Assembly (NCBI RefSeq): GCF_019186785.1
Contig: NZ_CP066557.1
Location: 248,001 to 312,000, forward strand
Direction of reading: 5' to 3'
Origin: Neoehrlichia mikurensis
GTDB taxonomy: Bacteria > Pseudomonadota > Alphaproteobacteria > Rickettsiales > Anaplasmataceae
DNA length: 64,000 nucleotides
Positions 37,484-55,347 of the stretch are shown one piece after another (the first letter of the stretch is position 1; each line of letters opens with the position of its first letter). Made by a program: the position numbers and the translations under genes. Under the pieces are notes generated by a model. The model worked only from the letters and a program-made list of their open reading frames with translations, had not been told where the DNA came from and made no database searches.

Positions 37484-40400
37484 TTATTTTTGCAATTTTT
37501 TTTCAATATATTTTAATTTATTTAAATAATTTTCTGATTTTGTCAAGCGGTATTTATCTAGAAAAAAGCATTGACAATGCAATACAACCTCACCTTCATA
37601 AGCACCATTATTACTATTAATAATAGGGAAAACACTATCTTTTTTTATACAACTAGAACCTTGAATATTGAACGAGGTAACATCACTCATCACACTTAAA
37701 GGCAAAGTCTCGCTTCTATTGTTTTTTAATACACTAACAAAAGGTACAATTTTTTCCTCTATATCACCTTCTTTAGCACTATTTTTCTTAGAAATTGCAT
37801 CACAAAACATAGTACTTTTATCATCTAATAATTCAGTAATACAAATTCTAGGCTTACTAGAAGTCACATTCTTATCACTATCTTTTAGTGTCATATATCC
37901 ATCCTTACTTTTCTTTAATATGCGATTAAAGATTTTTTTTTCTCCCATAAAGCTTGTCTTAATACTACTTTTCTTGTCAACAACTGAATTACATGATGTA
38001 ATACTGCTACTATTATATAGTGATTCTACATCATCTTTCAATTCACTAGTACTAGGTAATGCATAATCCTCTTCTAATGGTGGCATAAGTTCAGAAGTAC
38101 TAATTTTTTCTATATAGCTATTATTATCAGATACTTTATGATCACACTTTCTTAATACAAAAAAATATTTTCTACCGCTTTCATAACTTGTCTGTCCATT
38201 ACTCAATAAAGAATATACTTCTCTTTCATAATTACCTATAATACCTTGCTTTTGTTGAGTTAAAACTAGATCTTTTTTTAATTTATTAGTTATTTTATTA
38301 CGTAAAATTGCCCATTGTAATGCCTGATGAGGTAATACCCTTTCTATAGATGTTTCACTTTTATAATGAAGAACAACCGTACTATTAGATGTATCAATAT
38401 TCCCACCTACCATAACTATAACTTCTAATAAACATCTTTTAACAAAAAATTTAGTACCAATAGCCATATATAACATTACCTGAGACTGATTATCACCAAA
38501 CATAACTGTATCCCGATCACTAATGTAAGCTTTTAGTAAAGATTTTCCATGAATTGTTAAGTTAACACATTGTAATTTTCCAAAATCTTTTTTACGTATA
38601 CTAATAGCATCATCTTTTTTTTTGCCTGATTGTAAAATACCATTGCAAAACATTTCAATATTATCTTGTAAATCAAGCATATCTTTGTTATAAACGTAAA
38701 CTTTACTATCTATTACATGCATTTTACTTCTTACAATACTATTTGTATTCAGGTAACTATCATTCAACACCAATGTAGAGTCATGAATCTTTTCTACATA
38801 TCCAGAAACGCCTTCCATGTTAATATCACAATATTCAACATTACCTAATGTAATAAACTGAATATTTTTCCCATTTAATACCATTCCATTTGCATCACCT
38901 TTAATAATTACCATGGAATTTTGTACTTTAATAAATTGTTTTTTGAATGCTATATACTTAGGATATATACAACTATTCATCATATTATTAAAACAATGTA
39001 CTTGATTAATCATCAAAATACTATTATTACACTTTATCCTACTACTGCTATATTGATCATCAATTAATATAGCACTGCTGTCAGATGTTATATCACCATA
39101 ATTGCTACATATATTAACTGTCACTAAACATTTACGTGATAATGTATTATAATAACAATCATCATATTGCTCACGAAAATAAAAATTACTTATATCTACA
39201 TTAAATTTACAAATATTACTTACATCATCATTTATACAATTAATACTACCATAATTAGTATTTATAACGGTAATCTTGCCACTATTTTGATAATTTATAA
39301 TTCCATTATTATTTCCACAAATTGAAACATTACAATCATTTTTTGAACAATTAATACTTTGGTTATTATCACCATTTACATAAATACAACCACCTTTTTC
39401 CAAATAAATAACTCCATTATTATCTTTTATAGTAACATCACCATTTATATTACTAATATTACATTTATTATTTAAATAAACAACAATAGTACAATTATCA
39501 CCAATAATCTTTCCTTCATTATTACCATATACATTTACTACACCACTATAAGATTCCAATTTTCCATAAAGATTGCCTCTTACATTTATTACTCCACCAC
39601 CTGAAATGATACTTCCATAAACATTACCAAGCACATAGATATTATTATTGCCCAAAGAAATATTAACATAATCATAAATATCACCACATACATATATACT
39701 ACTGTCAAGTAGCTTGATACTATGTAAATATTTAAAATATTGTGGCAAAATAAAAATTTGTCCGTTTTTGTCTCTAAATTTGCCTATATATTGCCCACTT
39801 ATCCCATGATTACAAAATTCTTCTAATATTTTTTTAAAAAAAAGCCTATTATGCGTAATTTTCAAATCCGATATAAGAGGATTAACAGTAGGTTTACATA
39901 AACTTTTTACACATTTCTGTACATCTTGTGATGCAGTAGAAGTGTGATATAACATATGAAATCTTTCTAGAATATCACATACTTCTTTTTGTTTGGAAAA
40001 TAATGGAATAATTGGTAATTCAACATCACAACACTTACACTTTTGATCATAATAATATTCAAACCCTTTTAAATTTAAATATATTTCATTCAAGCATTTG
40101 CAGAAGTCATTACATTCTATTAAAGTTAAAATTACAAAATTATAACAATAGCTTTCATATGTATCATCATTACATGCCTCTTGTATTTGTCGTATAATAG
40201 ACAAAACTTCCTTTTCTATATCTGTATATGACATATCACTATCTAATGCTTTATCAAATTGGTCAACAGTTCCATATTTTAATTTAGAACTCTCCTCTGC
40301 AGGAATACTTCTTCTATTAATACTAAATGATACATTATCTAAACTATCTACCTCTATATCATGAATTTCACTTGCAACATTATCTTTTGACGTCGTAACT

Positions 40401-40633
40401 ACATGTACAGCACCTGCTATTTTAGAACTATCCTCTTCTGAAGAATCATATTTAGAACTATCTTCTTCTGAAGAATCAGATAACGCATTATCGGAAATTA
40501 CTGAAAGACTACATAAACTATCTACCTTCACATCTTTTAACGCCGTAACTACATGTACAGCACCTGCTATTTTAGAACTATCTTCTTCTAAAGAATCAAT
40601 GGTATCATTATTACTTAACATAAAAGACCTCAT
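37484..40633 (-). CDS. Large repeat protein with N-terminal acidic repeats and predicted beta-helix core
   Basis: A 1049-residue protein with no family I recognise. Residues 1-100 contain repeats: EEDSSKIAGAVHVVT occurs at 16-30 and 66-80, and SSEEDSSK at 54-61 and 64-71. Residues ~150-300 are helical and Cys-rich (KCKCCD). From ~305 to ~640 come many short Gly/Asn-rich rungs (GNNNIYVLGN, GGGVINVRGN, YSGVVNVYGN, CTIVVYLNN), a pattern typical of right-handed beta-helix or polymer-like surface proteins. The last ~250 residues are Ser/Lys-rich and probably disordered. No signal peptide is visible. The start may be M1 (40633) or M5. Candidate secreted or surface host-interaction protein. Confidence 0.75.
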   Translation of the reverse strand: MRSFMLSNNDTIDSLEEDSSKIAGAVHVVTALKDVKVDSLCSLSVISDNALSDSSEEDSSKYDSSEEDSSKIAGAVHVVTTSKDNVASEIHDIEVDSLDNVSFSINRRSIPAEESSKLKYGTVDQFDKALDSDMSYTDIEKEVLSIIRQIQEACNDDTYESYCYNFVILTLIECNDFCKCLNEIYLNLKGFEYYYDQKCKCCDVELPIIPLFSKQKEVCDILERFHMLYHTSTASQDVQKCVKSLCKPTVNPLISDLKITHNRLFFKKILEEFCNHGISGQYIGKFRDKNGQIFILPQYFKYLHSIKLLDSSIYVCGDIYDYVNISLGNNNIYVLGNVYGSIISGGGVINVRGNLYGKLESYSGVVNVYGNNEGKIIGDNCTIVVYLNNKCNISNINGDVTIKDNNGVIYLEKGGCIYVNGDNNQSINCSKNDCNVSICGNNNGIINYQNSGKITVINTNYGSINCINDDVSNICKFNVDISNFYFREQYDDCYYNTLSRKCLVTVNICSNYGDITSDSSAILIDDQYSSSRIKCNNSILMINQVHCFNNMMNSCIYPKYIAFKKQFIKVQNSMVIIKGDANGMVLNGKNIQFITLGNVEYCDINMEGVSGYVEKIHDSTLVLNDSYLNTNSIVRSKMHVIDSKVYVYNKDMLDLQDNIEMFCNGILQSGKKKDDAISIRKKDFGKLQCVNLTIHGKSLLKAYISDRDTVMFGDNQSQVMLYMAIGTKFFVKRCLLEVIVMVGGNIDTSNSTVVLHYKSETSIERVLPHQALQWAILRNKITNKLKKDLVLTQQKQGIIGNYEREVYSLLSNGQTSYESGRKYFFVLRKCDHKVSDNNSYIEKISTSELMPPLEEDYALPSTSELKDDVESLYNSSSITSCNSVVDKKSSIKTSFMGEKKIFNRILKKSKDGYMTLKDSDKNVTSSKPRICITELLDDKSTMFCDAISKKNSAKEGDIEEKIVPFVSVLKNNRSETLPLSVMSDVTSFNIQGSSCIKKDSVFPIINSNNGAYEGEVVLHCQCFFLDKYRLTKSENYLNKLKYIEKKLQK
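40375..40600 (-). repeat. In-frame DNA repeat at the 5' end of the large repeat protein
   Basis: A block beginning GTAACTACATGTACAGCACC occurs near 40398 and again near 40550, about 150 bases apart. A shorter unit, TTAGAACTATC(C/T)TCTTCTGAAGAATCA-like, occurs three times. All copies keep the reading frame, so unit number could vary without disrupting the protein. Confidence 0.85.
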
Positions 40634-41863
40634 TTGATATCAAAAATAATAATTTATGCTTAATTTAGCATAAATTATTGCTCACAGTATATTGCTTCAT
40701 AAACACAGTCAAGTTAAATCTCTTAATTGCCTCACAATATTAAAAATATTTACTATCAATATAATCAGCTAAATATTAAGAAATTGAGACAACACAATCA
40801 TACAAACATAATTGCAAAATATTATTGTCATTAAAGAAAGATACTTAGATATATAAATTTACAATATTAAAAAATAACAACTAATAAATAGAGAAGTTTA
40901 GTAATTAGATAAATAAGTTTTTACCTTTCTAATTTTAACATACAACAACATTAATATTATTATAAAAAGACATATACAATACATTATAGAATGGTTATTT
41001 GTACCCATAGCAGGAAACAGATAAAATATTAAAATACTACCAGTTCTACCATAGAACCACTTAAAGTGAATAACACAATTAATTAAAATTACCAGCTTTA
41101 TTTTTTATCCTATTTAATAAAAAAATATGTATTATATAGATAACCTTACATACAATATTCATAAATACTTTTAAAACTTTATATTAATAGTAAATAATAG
41201 CTACTATGTAAACATAATACTTAAAAAAATAATACTAATGTATAAAAAACTGAAAATAAAGCTAAAATGAATTAAGATGTCATACTAATATATATATATA
41301 TATGCTATATTAAAATTACAATTAATTGATTACATTAACAAAGGAAATTTATCACCCTTATATTAAAAATATAATAATATATAACAAAAAAAATACCGAT
41401 GTTAGATTCTAAAAATAACCAAACGCATAGTTACTGCGTCTTATTATAATAAGCAACACATAATTAAAATTTCTATAAAAAATATTCTTTGATAAACCAT
41501 TAAGCATATACATAATCATTAGCAACGTTTAAATATATAATATTTTTATGTCAGTATTTTATTATTAAAATATATAAATACTAGCCGATGTTATATTTTT
41601 TCTATAATAAATATATTATAATTTTAAGTTTAGAGCCCAAAAATTTGTTCCTTTCAGTTATTAAATAACCTAAACACAACAAAAAATATTATTATCCTTG
41701 CAAAAAAACATTTTGAATTAAAACACCTATATATTGCAGGAACAAAATAAAACATTCTATTATGCAAGTAATATTAAAAATAAGCTACAGTAATATAATT
41801 ATAATGTAAAAAATTTACACGCTTTTTTATTAATCAAGTAAAATACTAAAAACATATAAAGAT
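40634..41863. other. Long gene-free AT-rich spacer
   Basis: 1.2 kb between the repeat protein start and rnhB. It contains a short TA-dinucleotide run near 41290-41305 and a small hairpin at ~41424-41440 (ACGCA-loop-TGCGT followed by CTTATTAT). A hydrophobic stretch without a start codon can be read on the minus strand at ~40915-41100. None of these is a supported gene. Confidence 0.5.
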
Positions 41864-42487
41864 ATGCCTAGTTTCTCAATAGAAAATACAATAAGTACAC
41901 TATTACACAAACATGTAATTGTAGGAGTAGATGAAGTTGGATATGGAGCAATAGCAGGACCAGTAGTATCAGCTGCTGTATTTTTCCCAATAAGAAATAA
42001 TATTACACAAGAAATTAGAGATTCAAAAAAACTTACTCCACAAAAAAGAGAAGATCTTTTTTTAGAAATTATAAAATATGCACAATACGGTATAGGCTTT
42101 GCTAGCGTAAGTGAAATCAATCAATATAATATATTAAATGCTACACATTTATCAATGAAAAGAGCTTTATTAAACATGAACATAAAAATTGATTTTGTAT
42201 TAGTAGATGGAAATCGAACCCCTAACTTACCATGGGAAATAAAAGCTATAGTTAATGGAGATAATATCAGTACATCAATAGCTGCAGCATCTATAATCGC
42301 AAAAATTACAAGAGATAAATTCATGAAAGCACTACATACAAAATATCCTCATTACTACTGGAATAAAAACTGTGGCTATGGCACAAAAACGCATATTTCA
42401 TCATTACATAAATATGGTAAAACTACATACCATAGAAATACCTTTATGCCTGTATCTCAAATAACCAGGATATATACTGAAACCTAA
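41864..42487 (+). CDS. rnhB: Ribonuclease HII
   Basis: RNase HII removes ribonucleotides and RNA primers from DNA. The 207-residue protein begins with the active-site motif VGVDEVGYGAIAGP (Asp23, Glu24). It continues with the third acidic residue in FVLVDGN, SIAAASIIAKITRDKFM and the final GYGTKTH motif. All family elements are present. A decayed copy of its 3' end lies ~100 bases downstream. Convergent with rpoC. Confidence 0.96.
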   Translation: MPSFSIENTISTLLHKHVIVGVDEVGYGAIAGPVVSAAVFFPIRNNITQEIRDSKKLTPQKREDLFLEIIKYAQYGIGFASVSEINQYNILNATHLSMKRALLNMNIKIDFVLVDGNRTPNLPWEIKAIVNGDNISTSIAAASIIAKITRDKFMKALHTKYPHYYWNKNCGYGTKTHISSLHKYGKTTYHRNTFMPVSQITRIYTET

Positions 42488-42586
42488 GAATAACTTCTTA
42501 TATTAAAAAATATATTCAATATTCATTGCTTAATATAATACATAACTTTATTTTTATGAAAACACTATATAAAAAAATACCTTAGT

Positions 42587-42700
42587 ATCAAATAAAAACT
42601 ATAAGTTATAGCACAAAAACTCATATCCACTCTATACATAGATATGGCAAAACTATATACCATAAAAATACCCTTATGCCTGTATCTCATCAAAATGATG
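42587..42700 (+). pseudogene. Decayed direct copy of the rnhB 3' end
   Basis: Aligns with rnhB 42360-42467. Shared blocks are AATAAAAACT, AGCACAAAAAC(T/G)CATAT, TATGG(C/T)AAAACTA, TACCATA(A/G)AAATACC and TTATGCCTGTATCTCA. About four-fifths of the bases agree by eye. Same orientation, ~100 bases after the intact stop. Confidence 0.88.
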
Positions 42701-42789
42701 TCATCAATTTAAGAATATTTCACACTTAAATTACTATAACTTCCTAAGTAAAAAGAAGTTAGACCAAAACTACAGCAAGCTATTCTATA

Positions 42790-47037
<4,248 letters not shown>

Positions 47038-47055
47038 CTATACCCCGTACTTGTA

Positions 47056-51192
<4,137 letters not shown>

Positions 51193-51231
51193 TCAAAAAC
51201 ATTAACAAAAATACAATTTATATACGTCTCG

Positions 51232-51636
51232 TTATTTAATGCTAATTTTAGCACCCGCATCCTCCAACTTTTTCCTAATTTCTTCTGCTTCATCTTTTTT
51301 ATATTTCTTACCTTCATTCAATTCCTTAGATCCTTCTTGTTCAACAAAATCCTTCGCTTCTTTTAATCCAAGATTAGTACACTCTCTTACAGCTTTAATA
51401 ACTGCTATCTTTTTCTCTGGAACATAACCATCAAACATAATAATAAATTCTTTTTTTTCTGCCTCAGTAGCAGATTCACTACTTGAAACTACTCCACTAA
51501 CAGAAGGTGTCGCCATTAATAACCCTCCTTTAGGGAATCCTAATTTTTCTTCCATTTTTTCTACTAACAGCGCAGCACTACATAAATCTAAACTACAAAT
51601 TTGCTCAACTAAATTATCCATATCAATACTACTCAT
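51232..51636 (-). CDS. rplL: 50S ribosomal protein L7/L12
   Basis: The stalk protein that recruits translation GTPases. The ATG at 51636 gives a 134-residue protein [16 protein letters not shown]; a TTG five codons earlier is less likely. The N-terminal dimerisation domain, a short hinge ([18 protein letters not shown]) and the C-terminal domain with [21 protein letters not shown] and the ending [10 protein letters not shown] are clear. It lies 51 bases after rplJ and before rpoB, in the rplJL-rpoBC order. Confidence 0.97.
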   Translation of the reverse strand: MSSIDMDNLVEQICSLDLCSAALLVEKMEEKLGFPKGGLLMATPSVSGVVSSSESATEAEKKEFIIMFDGYVPEKKIAVIKAVRECTNLGLKEAKDFVEQEGSKELNEGKKYKKDEAEEIRKKLEDAGAKISIK

Positions 51637-51687
51637 AATTAATAACCCCAAATTATTTAAAATACAACCTACATATAAATTAAAACA

Positions 51688-52170
51688 TTAATTTTTATCA
51701 CCTAAAGCTTTTAAGCATAACGCTAGCCTTACAGGAATATTATAAGATATTAAATTTGCTATCCGCATATGCAATTCCTTTAAAGATGGCAAATTAGATA
51801 AGTAAACAACCTTATCTCGAGATAGCATCTGACTGTTATCATATGCACACACTAGAGAAATCTTATTTTTATTATTACTTATAAAATTAACAATAATCTT
51901 TGATATAACTATAATATCATTTGAATAGACAACAAATATAGAATTAATAAACTTACTTTTTAATTCTTCCTTGCCCAATTTCTCCAAAGCAATACATGCT
52001 AAGCTATTCTTTGTAACAATCAATCCACAACTGGCAGTCTTTAGCTCTTTCCTCAAACAAAGAAAATCCCCAGCAGTCATATGCTGAAAATTCACAATGA
52101 TAAAACTTTTAAACTGTATAAATATATTTTCAATATTATTTAAGTGCTGTTTTTTATCATCACGCTTCAC
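51688..52170 (-). CDS. rplJ: 50S ribosomal protein L10
   Basis: The stalk base protein that binds 23S rRNA and L7/L12 dimers, and often represses its own operon. A GTG at 52170 follows GAGAGG at a good distance and gives MKRDDKKQHL, matching family starts; a TTG two codons earlier is an alternative. The ~160-residue protein has the L10 pattern LRKELKTASCGLIVTKNSLACIAL. The C-terminal helix is rather short. It lies between rplA and rplL. Confidence 0.94.
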   Translation of the reverse strand: MKRDDKKQHLNNIENIFIQFKSFIIVNFQHMTAGDFLCLRKELKTASCGLIVTKNSLACIALEKLGKEELKSKFINSIFVVYSNDIIVISKIIVNFISNNKNKISLVCAYDNSQMLSRDKVVYLSNLPSLKELHMRIANLISYNIPVRLALCLKALGDKN

Positions 52171-52195
52171 TTGCAATACCTCTCATAATCAAAAA

Positions 52196-52846
52196 TTAAC
52201 CGACATTTACTATCTTAAAAGATCTTCCCATAGTTGAACTAATAAATACACTCTTAAAATATAATCCTTTGACAGTAATAGGCTTTAATTGCCTTATCAC
52301 ATCAACAACAGCATTAAAATTATCTAATAAATCCTCTATAACGAACGCAGCATTTCCAATTTTTGCATGTATAATACCACCTTTATCAGCTTTAAGCTTA
52401 ATTTGACCAGACTTTATTACACCTACAGTTTTAGCAATATCTAAGGTAACTGTACCGAATTTAGGATTTGGCATCAATCCTTTTGGTCCTAAAATCTTGG
52501 CAATGGAAGAAATCTTAGGCATAAAATCCGGTGTTGCAACACACCAATCAACATCTAATTTCTTTTTTCTTTTTATATCTTCAACTAAATCCTCATCACC
52601 AACAATATCAGCATTAGAACTTTCAGCAAGCTTTAGATTTTCACCATTAGCAAAAACTGCAACTTTAATTTCTTTACCCAATCCTTTAGGTAAAACAACA
52701 ACCCCTCTAATTTGTTCATCAGCCTTAGAACTATTAATATTTAGCTTAATTGCCACATCAACAGATTCACAAAATTTTGCCTTAGAACACTCTATAAGCT
52801 TTTTTAATCCTTCTTTAATTTCATAGCAATCATTATAAACTAACAT
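52196..52846 (-). CDS. rplA: 50S ribosomal protein L1
   Basis: L1 forms the mobile L1 stalk at the tRNA exit site. The 216-residue protein holds [66 protein letters not shown] and [18 protein letters not shown], all characteristic. AAGGGA precedes the ATG. It is slightly shorter at the N-terminus than most L1 proteins. It lies 16 bases after rplK. Confidence 0.98.
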   Translation of the reverse strand: MLVYNDCYEIKEGLKKLIECSKAKFCESVDVAIKLNINSSKADEQIRGVVVLPKGLGKEIKVAVFANGENLKLAESSNADIVGDEDLVEDIKRKKKLDVDWCVATPDFMPKISSIAKILGPKGLMPNPKFGTVTLDIAKTVGVIKSGQIKLKADKGGIIHAKIGNAAFVIEDLLDNFNAVVDVIRQLKPITVKGLYFKSVFISSTMGRSFKIVNVG

Positions 52847-52862
52847 CTTAATTCCCTTATTA

Positions 52863-53312
52863 TTAATTTTCTTCTACAATTATACCCATAGAATGAGCGG
52901 TACCTTTTACCATATTGATTGCAGCTTCTAAAGTATCAGCATTCATATCAACCATCTTACGCTCCGCTATTTTTACAATTTCTGATATCTTTACTTTTCC
53001 CACATTATTCTTCCCAGGATCAGCAGACCCTTTTTCAACTGCAGCAGCTTTTTTTAACAAAAAAGATACTGGAGAATCAGTAATAGTAAATTTATAAGTT
53101 TTATCAGCATAAATACATATTTTAGCAGTCACCATATCACCAATACTATATTGGTTCCCATCACCACTTGTTACTTCATTAAATTCCTTACAAAATTTAG
53201 GCATTGATATACCTCGTGGCCCTAATACTGAAGCAATTTTTGGCCCTGGACTAGCTTTACCAGCTTGTATCATTAAGTTAATCTTTGAAAGAATACTTTC
53301 ATTACTCACCAC
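52863..53312 (-). CDS. rplK: 50S ribosomal protein L11
   Basis: L11 binds the GTPase-associated centre of 23S rRNA. The 149-residue protein starts with GTG; the G is shared with the last base of the nusG stop (TAG), so the genes overlap by one base. Conserved segments: [37 protein letters not shown] and the C-terminal RNA-binding [20 protein letters not shown]. Confidence 0.98.
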   Translation of the reverse strand: MVSNESILSKINLMIQAGKASPGPKIASVLGPRGISMPKFCKEFNEVTSGDGNQYSIGDMVTAKICIYADKTYKFTITDSPVSFLLKKAAAVEKGSADPGKNNVGKVKISEIVKIAERKMVDMNADTLEAAINMVKGTAHSMGIIVEEN

Positions 53313-53869
53313 TATCCCTCCAATTTTTGTATATGCTGCAATTTAAATTCTATTTTAGTTAATCTACCAAATATCATAACACTTACTCCTGCTATCTCTT
53401 TATCATCATCTACATATTCAACTTTACCTGTAAAATCTTGAAACAACCCATCATTTACAACTACTTCATCTCCTACTTCAAAATCTATTCCCTTATTATC
53501 ATCAGCTATAACCCCATGATGCATTTTTTGACGCATTGATGCCATCTCATCAAATGAAATCACTTTAGGTAATCCAGAATCATCACTAAGAAGAAAATTA
53601 GACACTTTAGGTATAGTTCTAATAAGAGTCATAGTATCATTATTTAACCTCATTAATAAAAACACGTATCCTGGCAACAACTTTCTTTTTACAATTACCT
53701 TCTTGTTGCGCTTAGTCTTAGTTACTTCTTCATATGGAATAAAAATCTCAGAAAAATCATTTGCAAACCCTAATTGCTCAGCTCTTTCTATAATAACCTG
53801 AGATACCCTTTCTTCATTTCCAGACAATACTTGAATAATATACCATTTATAATCATCACTACATTCCAT
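53312..53869 (-). CDS. nusG: Transcription termination/antitermination protein NusG
   Basis: NusG binds elongating RNA polymerase and links it to Rho or the ribosome. The 185-residue protein has the NGN domain (KWYIIQVLSGNEERV, KRKLLPGYVFLLM) followed by a KOW domain (FEVGDEVVVNDGLFQDFTGKV). It overlaps secE by 11 bases and rplK by one base, so it is tightly coupled in the secE-nusG-rplK order. Confidence 0.98.
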   Translation of the reverse strand: MECSDDYKWYIIQVLSGNEERVSQVIIERAEQLGFANDFSEIFIPYEEVTKTKRNKKVIVKRKLLPGYVFLLMRLNNDTMTLIRTIPKVSNFLLSDDSGLPKVISFDEMASMRQKMHHGVIADDNKGIDFEVGDEVVVNDGLFQDFTGKVEYVDDDKEIAGVSVMIFGRLTKIEFKLQHIQKLEG

Positions 53870-54059
53870 AAATTACCTCAAGTACTATCTTAATTAATTT
53901 TAAAAATAAAAAATCCACACAACAAAATAAAATAGACGCAAAAGTAATCACCAATATAACTATTAACAAAAACATCATAATTTCATTCTTCGAAGCCCAC
54001 GAAACCTGTAGAGCCTCATGTTTTACACTCCCCAAAAATTTACTAATAATACTTATCAT
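53859..54059 (-). CDS. secE: Preprotein translocase subunit SecE
   Basis: A 66-residue single-span SecE of the minimal type. The N-terminal amphipathic helix FLGSVKHEALQVSWASKNEI carries the conserved E-x-x-K/Q-V-x-W, followed by one transmembrane helix (MMFLLIVILVITFASILF). It overlaps nusG by 11 bases and sits 17 bases from tRNA-Trp, the conserved order in many bacteria. Confidence 0.95.
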   Translation of the reverse strand: MISIISKFLGSVKHEALQVSWASKNEIMMFLLIVILVITFASILFCCVDFLFLKLIKIVLEVIYGM

Positions 54060-54075
54060 GTATACACCTATGAAA

Positions 54076-54152
54076 TGGCAGGAGCGATAGGAATTGAACC
54101 TATAACCTTCAGTTTTGGAGACTGATGCTCTACCTAATTGAGCTACACTCCC
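54076..54152 (-). tRNA. tRNA-Trp (anticodon CCA), 3' CCA encoded
   Basis: The acceptor GGGAGTG pairs with CGCTCCT (two G-U). The D-arm is AGCTCAATTAGGTAGAGC, the anticodon arm is TCAGT-CTCCAAA-ACTGA and the T-arm contains TTCAATT. Discriminator G73 is followed by an encoded CCA (54078-54076). It sits between tuf and secE, a conserved location. Confidence 0.95.
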
Positions 54153-54160
54153 ATTCTCAT

Positions 54161-55345
54161 TTACTCCAAAATTTCAGTAATAATACCAGACCCAACAGTT
54201 TTACCGCCCTCACGTATTGCAAATCTTAGCCCTTTTTCTATTGCAACTGCCTTATCTAAGCTTACTTCTATACTTAAATTATCACCAGGCATAACCATCT
54301 CTATCCCCTCAGGTAATTTTATACTACCAGTTACATCTGTAGTCCTTACATAAAACTGCGGCTGATAATTTGAAAAAAATGGTGTATGCCTACCACCCTC
54401 CTCTTTCTTCAATATATATACCTCAGCCTTAAATCCATTATATGAACGTATTTGCCCAGGCATACTTAATACCTGACCCCTCTCTACATCCTCTTTCTTG
54501 ATCCCTCTTAATAAAATACCAGCATTGTCACCAGCTTCCCCTACACCTAATGCCTTATGAAACATCTCAACACCTGTACATACCGTGCTCTGCAAATCCC
54601 TTAACCCTACTATCTCTATTTTGTCACCTATCCTTATCACTCCTCTCTCTATCCTACCTGTTACCACAGTACCCCTTCCAGGTATTGAAAATACATCCTC
54701 TATTGACATTAAAAATGGCTTCTCCTTCTCCCTTAATGGTAAATCTATTTTCTCTAATGCAGCCATTAACTCCATTATCTTATCACTCCATTCACCATCA
54801 GCTCCTTCATCCTCTAACGCCTTTATTGCTGATCCTCTTATTATGTCAATACTATCACCTTGATACCCATAATTTGTTAATAGCTCCCTCATCTCCATCT
54901 CTACTAACTCTAACATATCATTGTCCGCAACAACATCACACTTGTTTACCCACACAACTATGTCCTTAACTCCTACTTGCTTCGCTAATAATATGTGCTC
55001 CCTCGTTTGTGGCATCGCCCCATCAGTTGCAGATACTACTAATATGGCTATATCCATCTGCGCAGCCCCTGTTATCATGTTCTTTATATAATCAGCATGC
55101 CCAGGACAATCAACATGCGCATAATGCCTACCCTCTGTCTCATATTCTACATGCGCAGTGGATATTGTTATACCCCTCGCCCTCTCCTCAGGAGCCTTAT
55201 CTATCTCATCATACTTGACTACCTTATTAGCTCCACTTAATTTCTTTGCTAATACTGTTGTTAGTGCAGCTGTCAATGTCGTCTTCCCATGATCAACATG
55301 CCCTATCGTACCTACATTAATATGCGGCTTCCTAGTATCTGTCAT
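54161..55345 (-). CDS. tuf: Elongation factor Tu
   Basis: EF-Tu delivers aminoacyl-tRNA to the ribosome. The 394-residue protein shows [16 protein letters not shown] and NKCD GTPase motifs, the switch-I region [16 protein letters not shown] and a normal C-terminal barrel ending [10 protein letters not shown]. The DNA is noticeably richer in C and G on the coding strand than its neighbours, consistent with high expression or gene conversion with a second tuf copy, which many Rickettsiales have. It lies 2 bases after fusA and 8 bases before tRNA-Trp. Confidence 0.99.
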   Translation of the reverse strand: MTDTRKPHINVGTIGHVDHGKTTLTAALTTVLAKKLSGANKVVKYDEIDKAPEERARGITISTAHVEYETEGRHYAHVDCPGHADYIKNMITGAAQMDIAILVVSATDGAMPQTREHILLAKQVGVKDIVVWVNKCDVVADNDMLELVEMEMRELLTNYGYQGDSIDIIRGSAIKALEDEGADGEWSDKIMELMAALEKIDLPLREKEKPFLMSIEDVFSIPGRGTVVTGRIERGVIRIGDKIEIVGLRDLQSTVCTGVEMFHKALGVGEAGDNAGILLRGIKKEDVERGQVLSMPGQIRSYNGFKAEVYILKKEEGGRHTPFFSNYQPQFYVRTTDVTGSIKLPEGIEMVMPGDNLSIEVSLDKAVAIEKGLRFAIREGGKTVGSGIITEILE

Positions 55346-55347
55346 TT

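Noticed and set aside
40915..41100. Minus-strand open stretch of ~65 hydrophobic codons in the 1.2-kb spacer
   Set aside because: No start codon and no ribosome site; its composition is what AT-rich DNA yields by chance. No family resemblance.
41288..41305. TA-dinucleotide run
   Set aside because: Short, and unremarkable in this base composition.
41424..41440. Hairpin ACGCA-loop-TGCGT followed by a T-containing tail
   Set aside because: The stem is only 5 bp and no gene ends nearby on that strand, so it is not a credible terminator.
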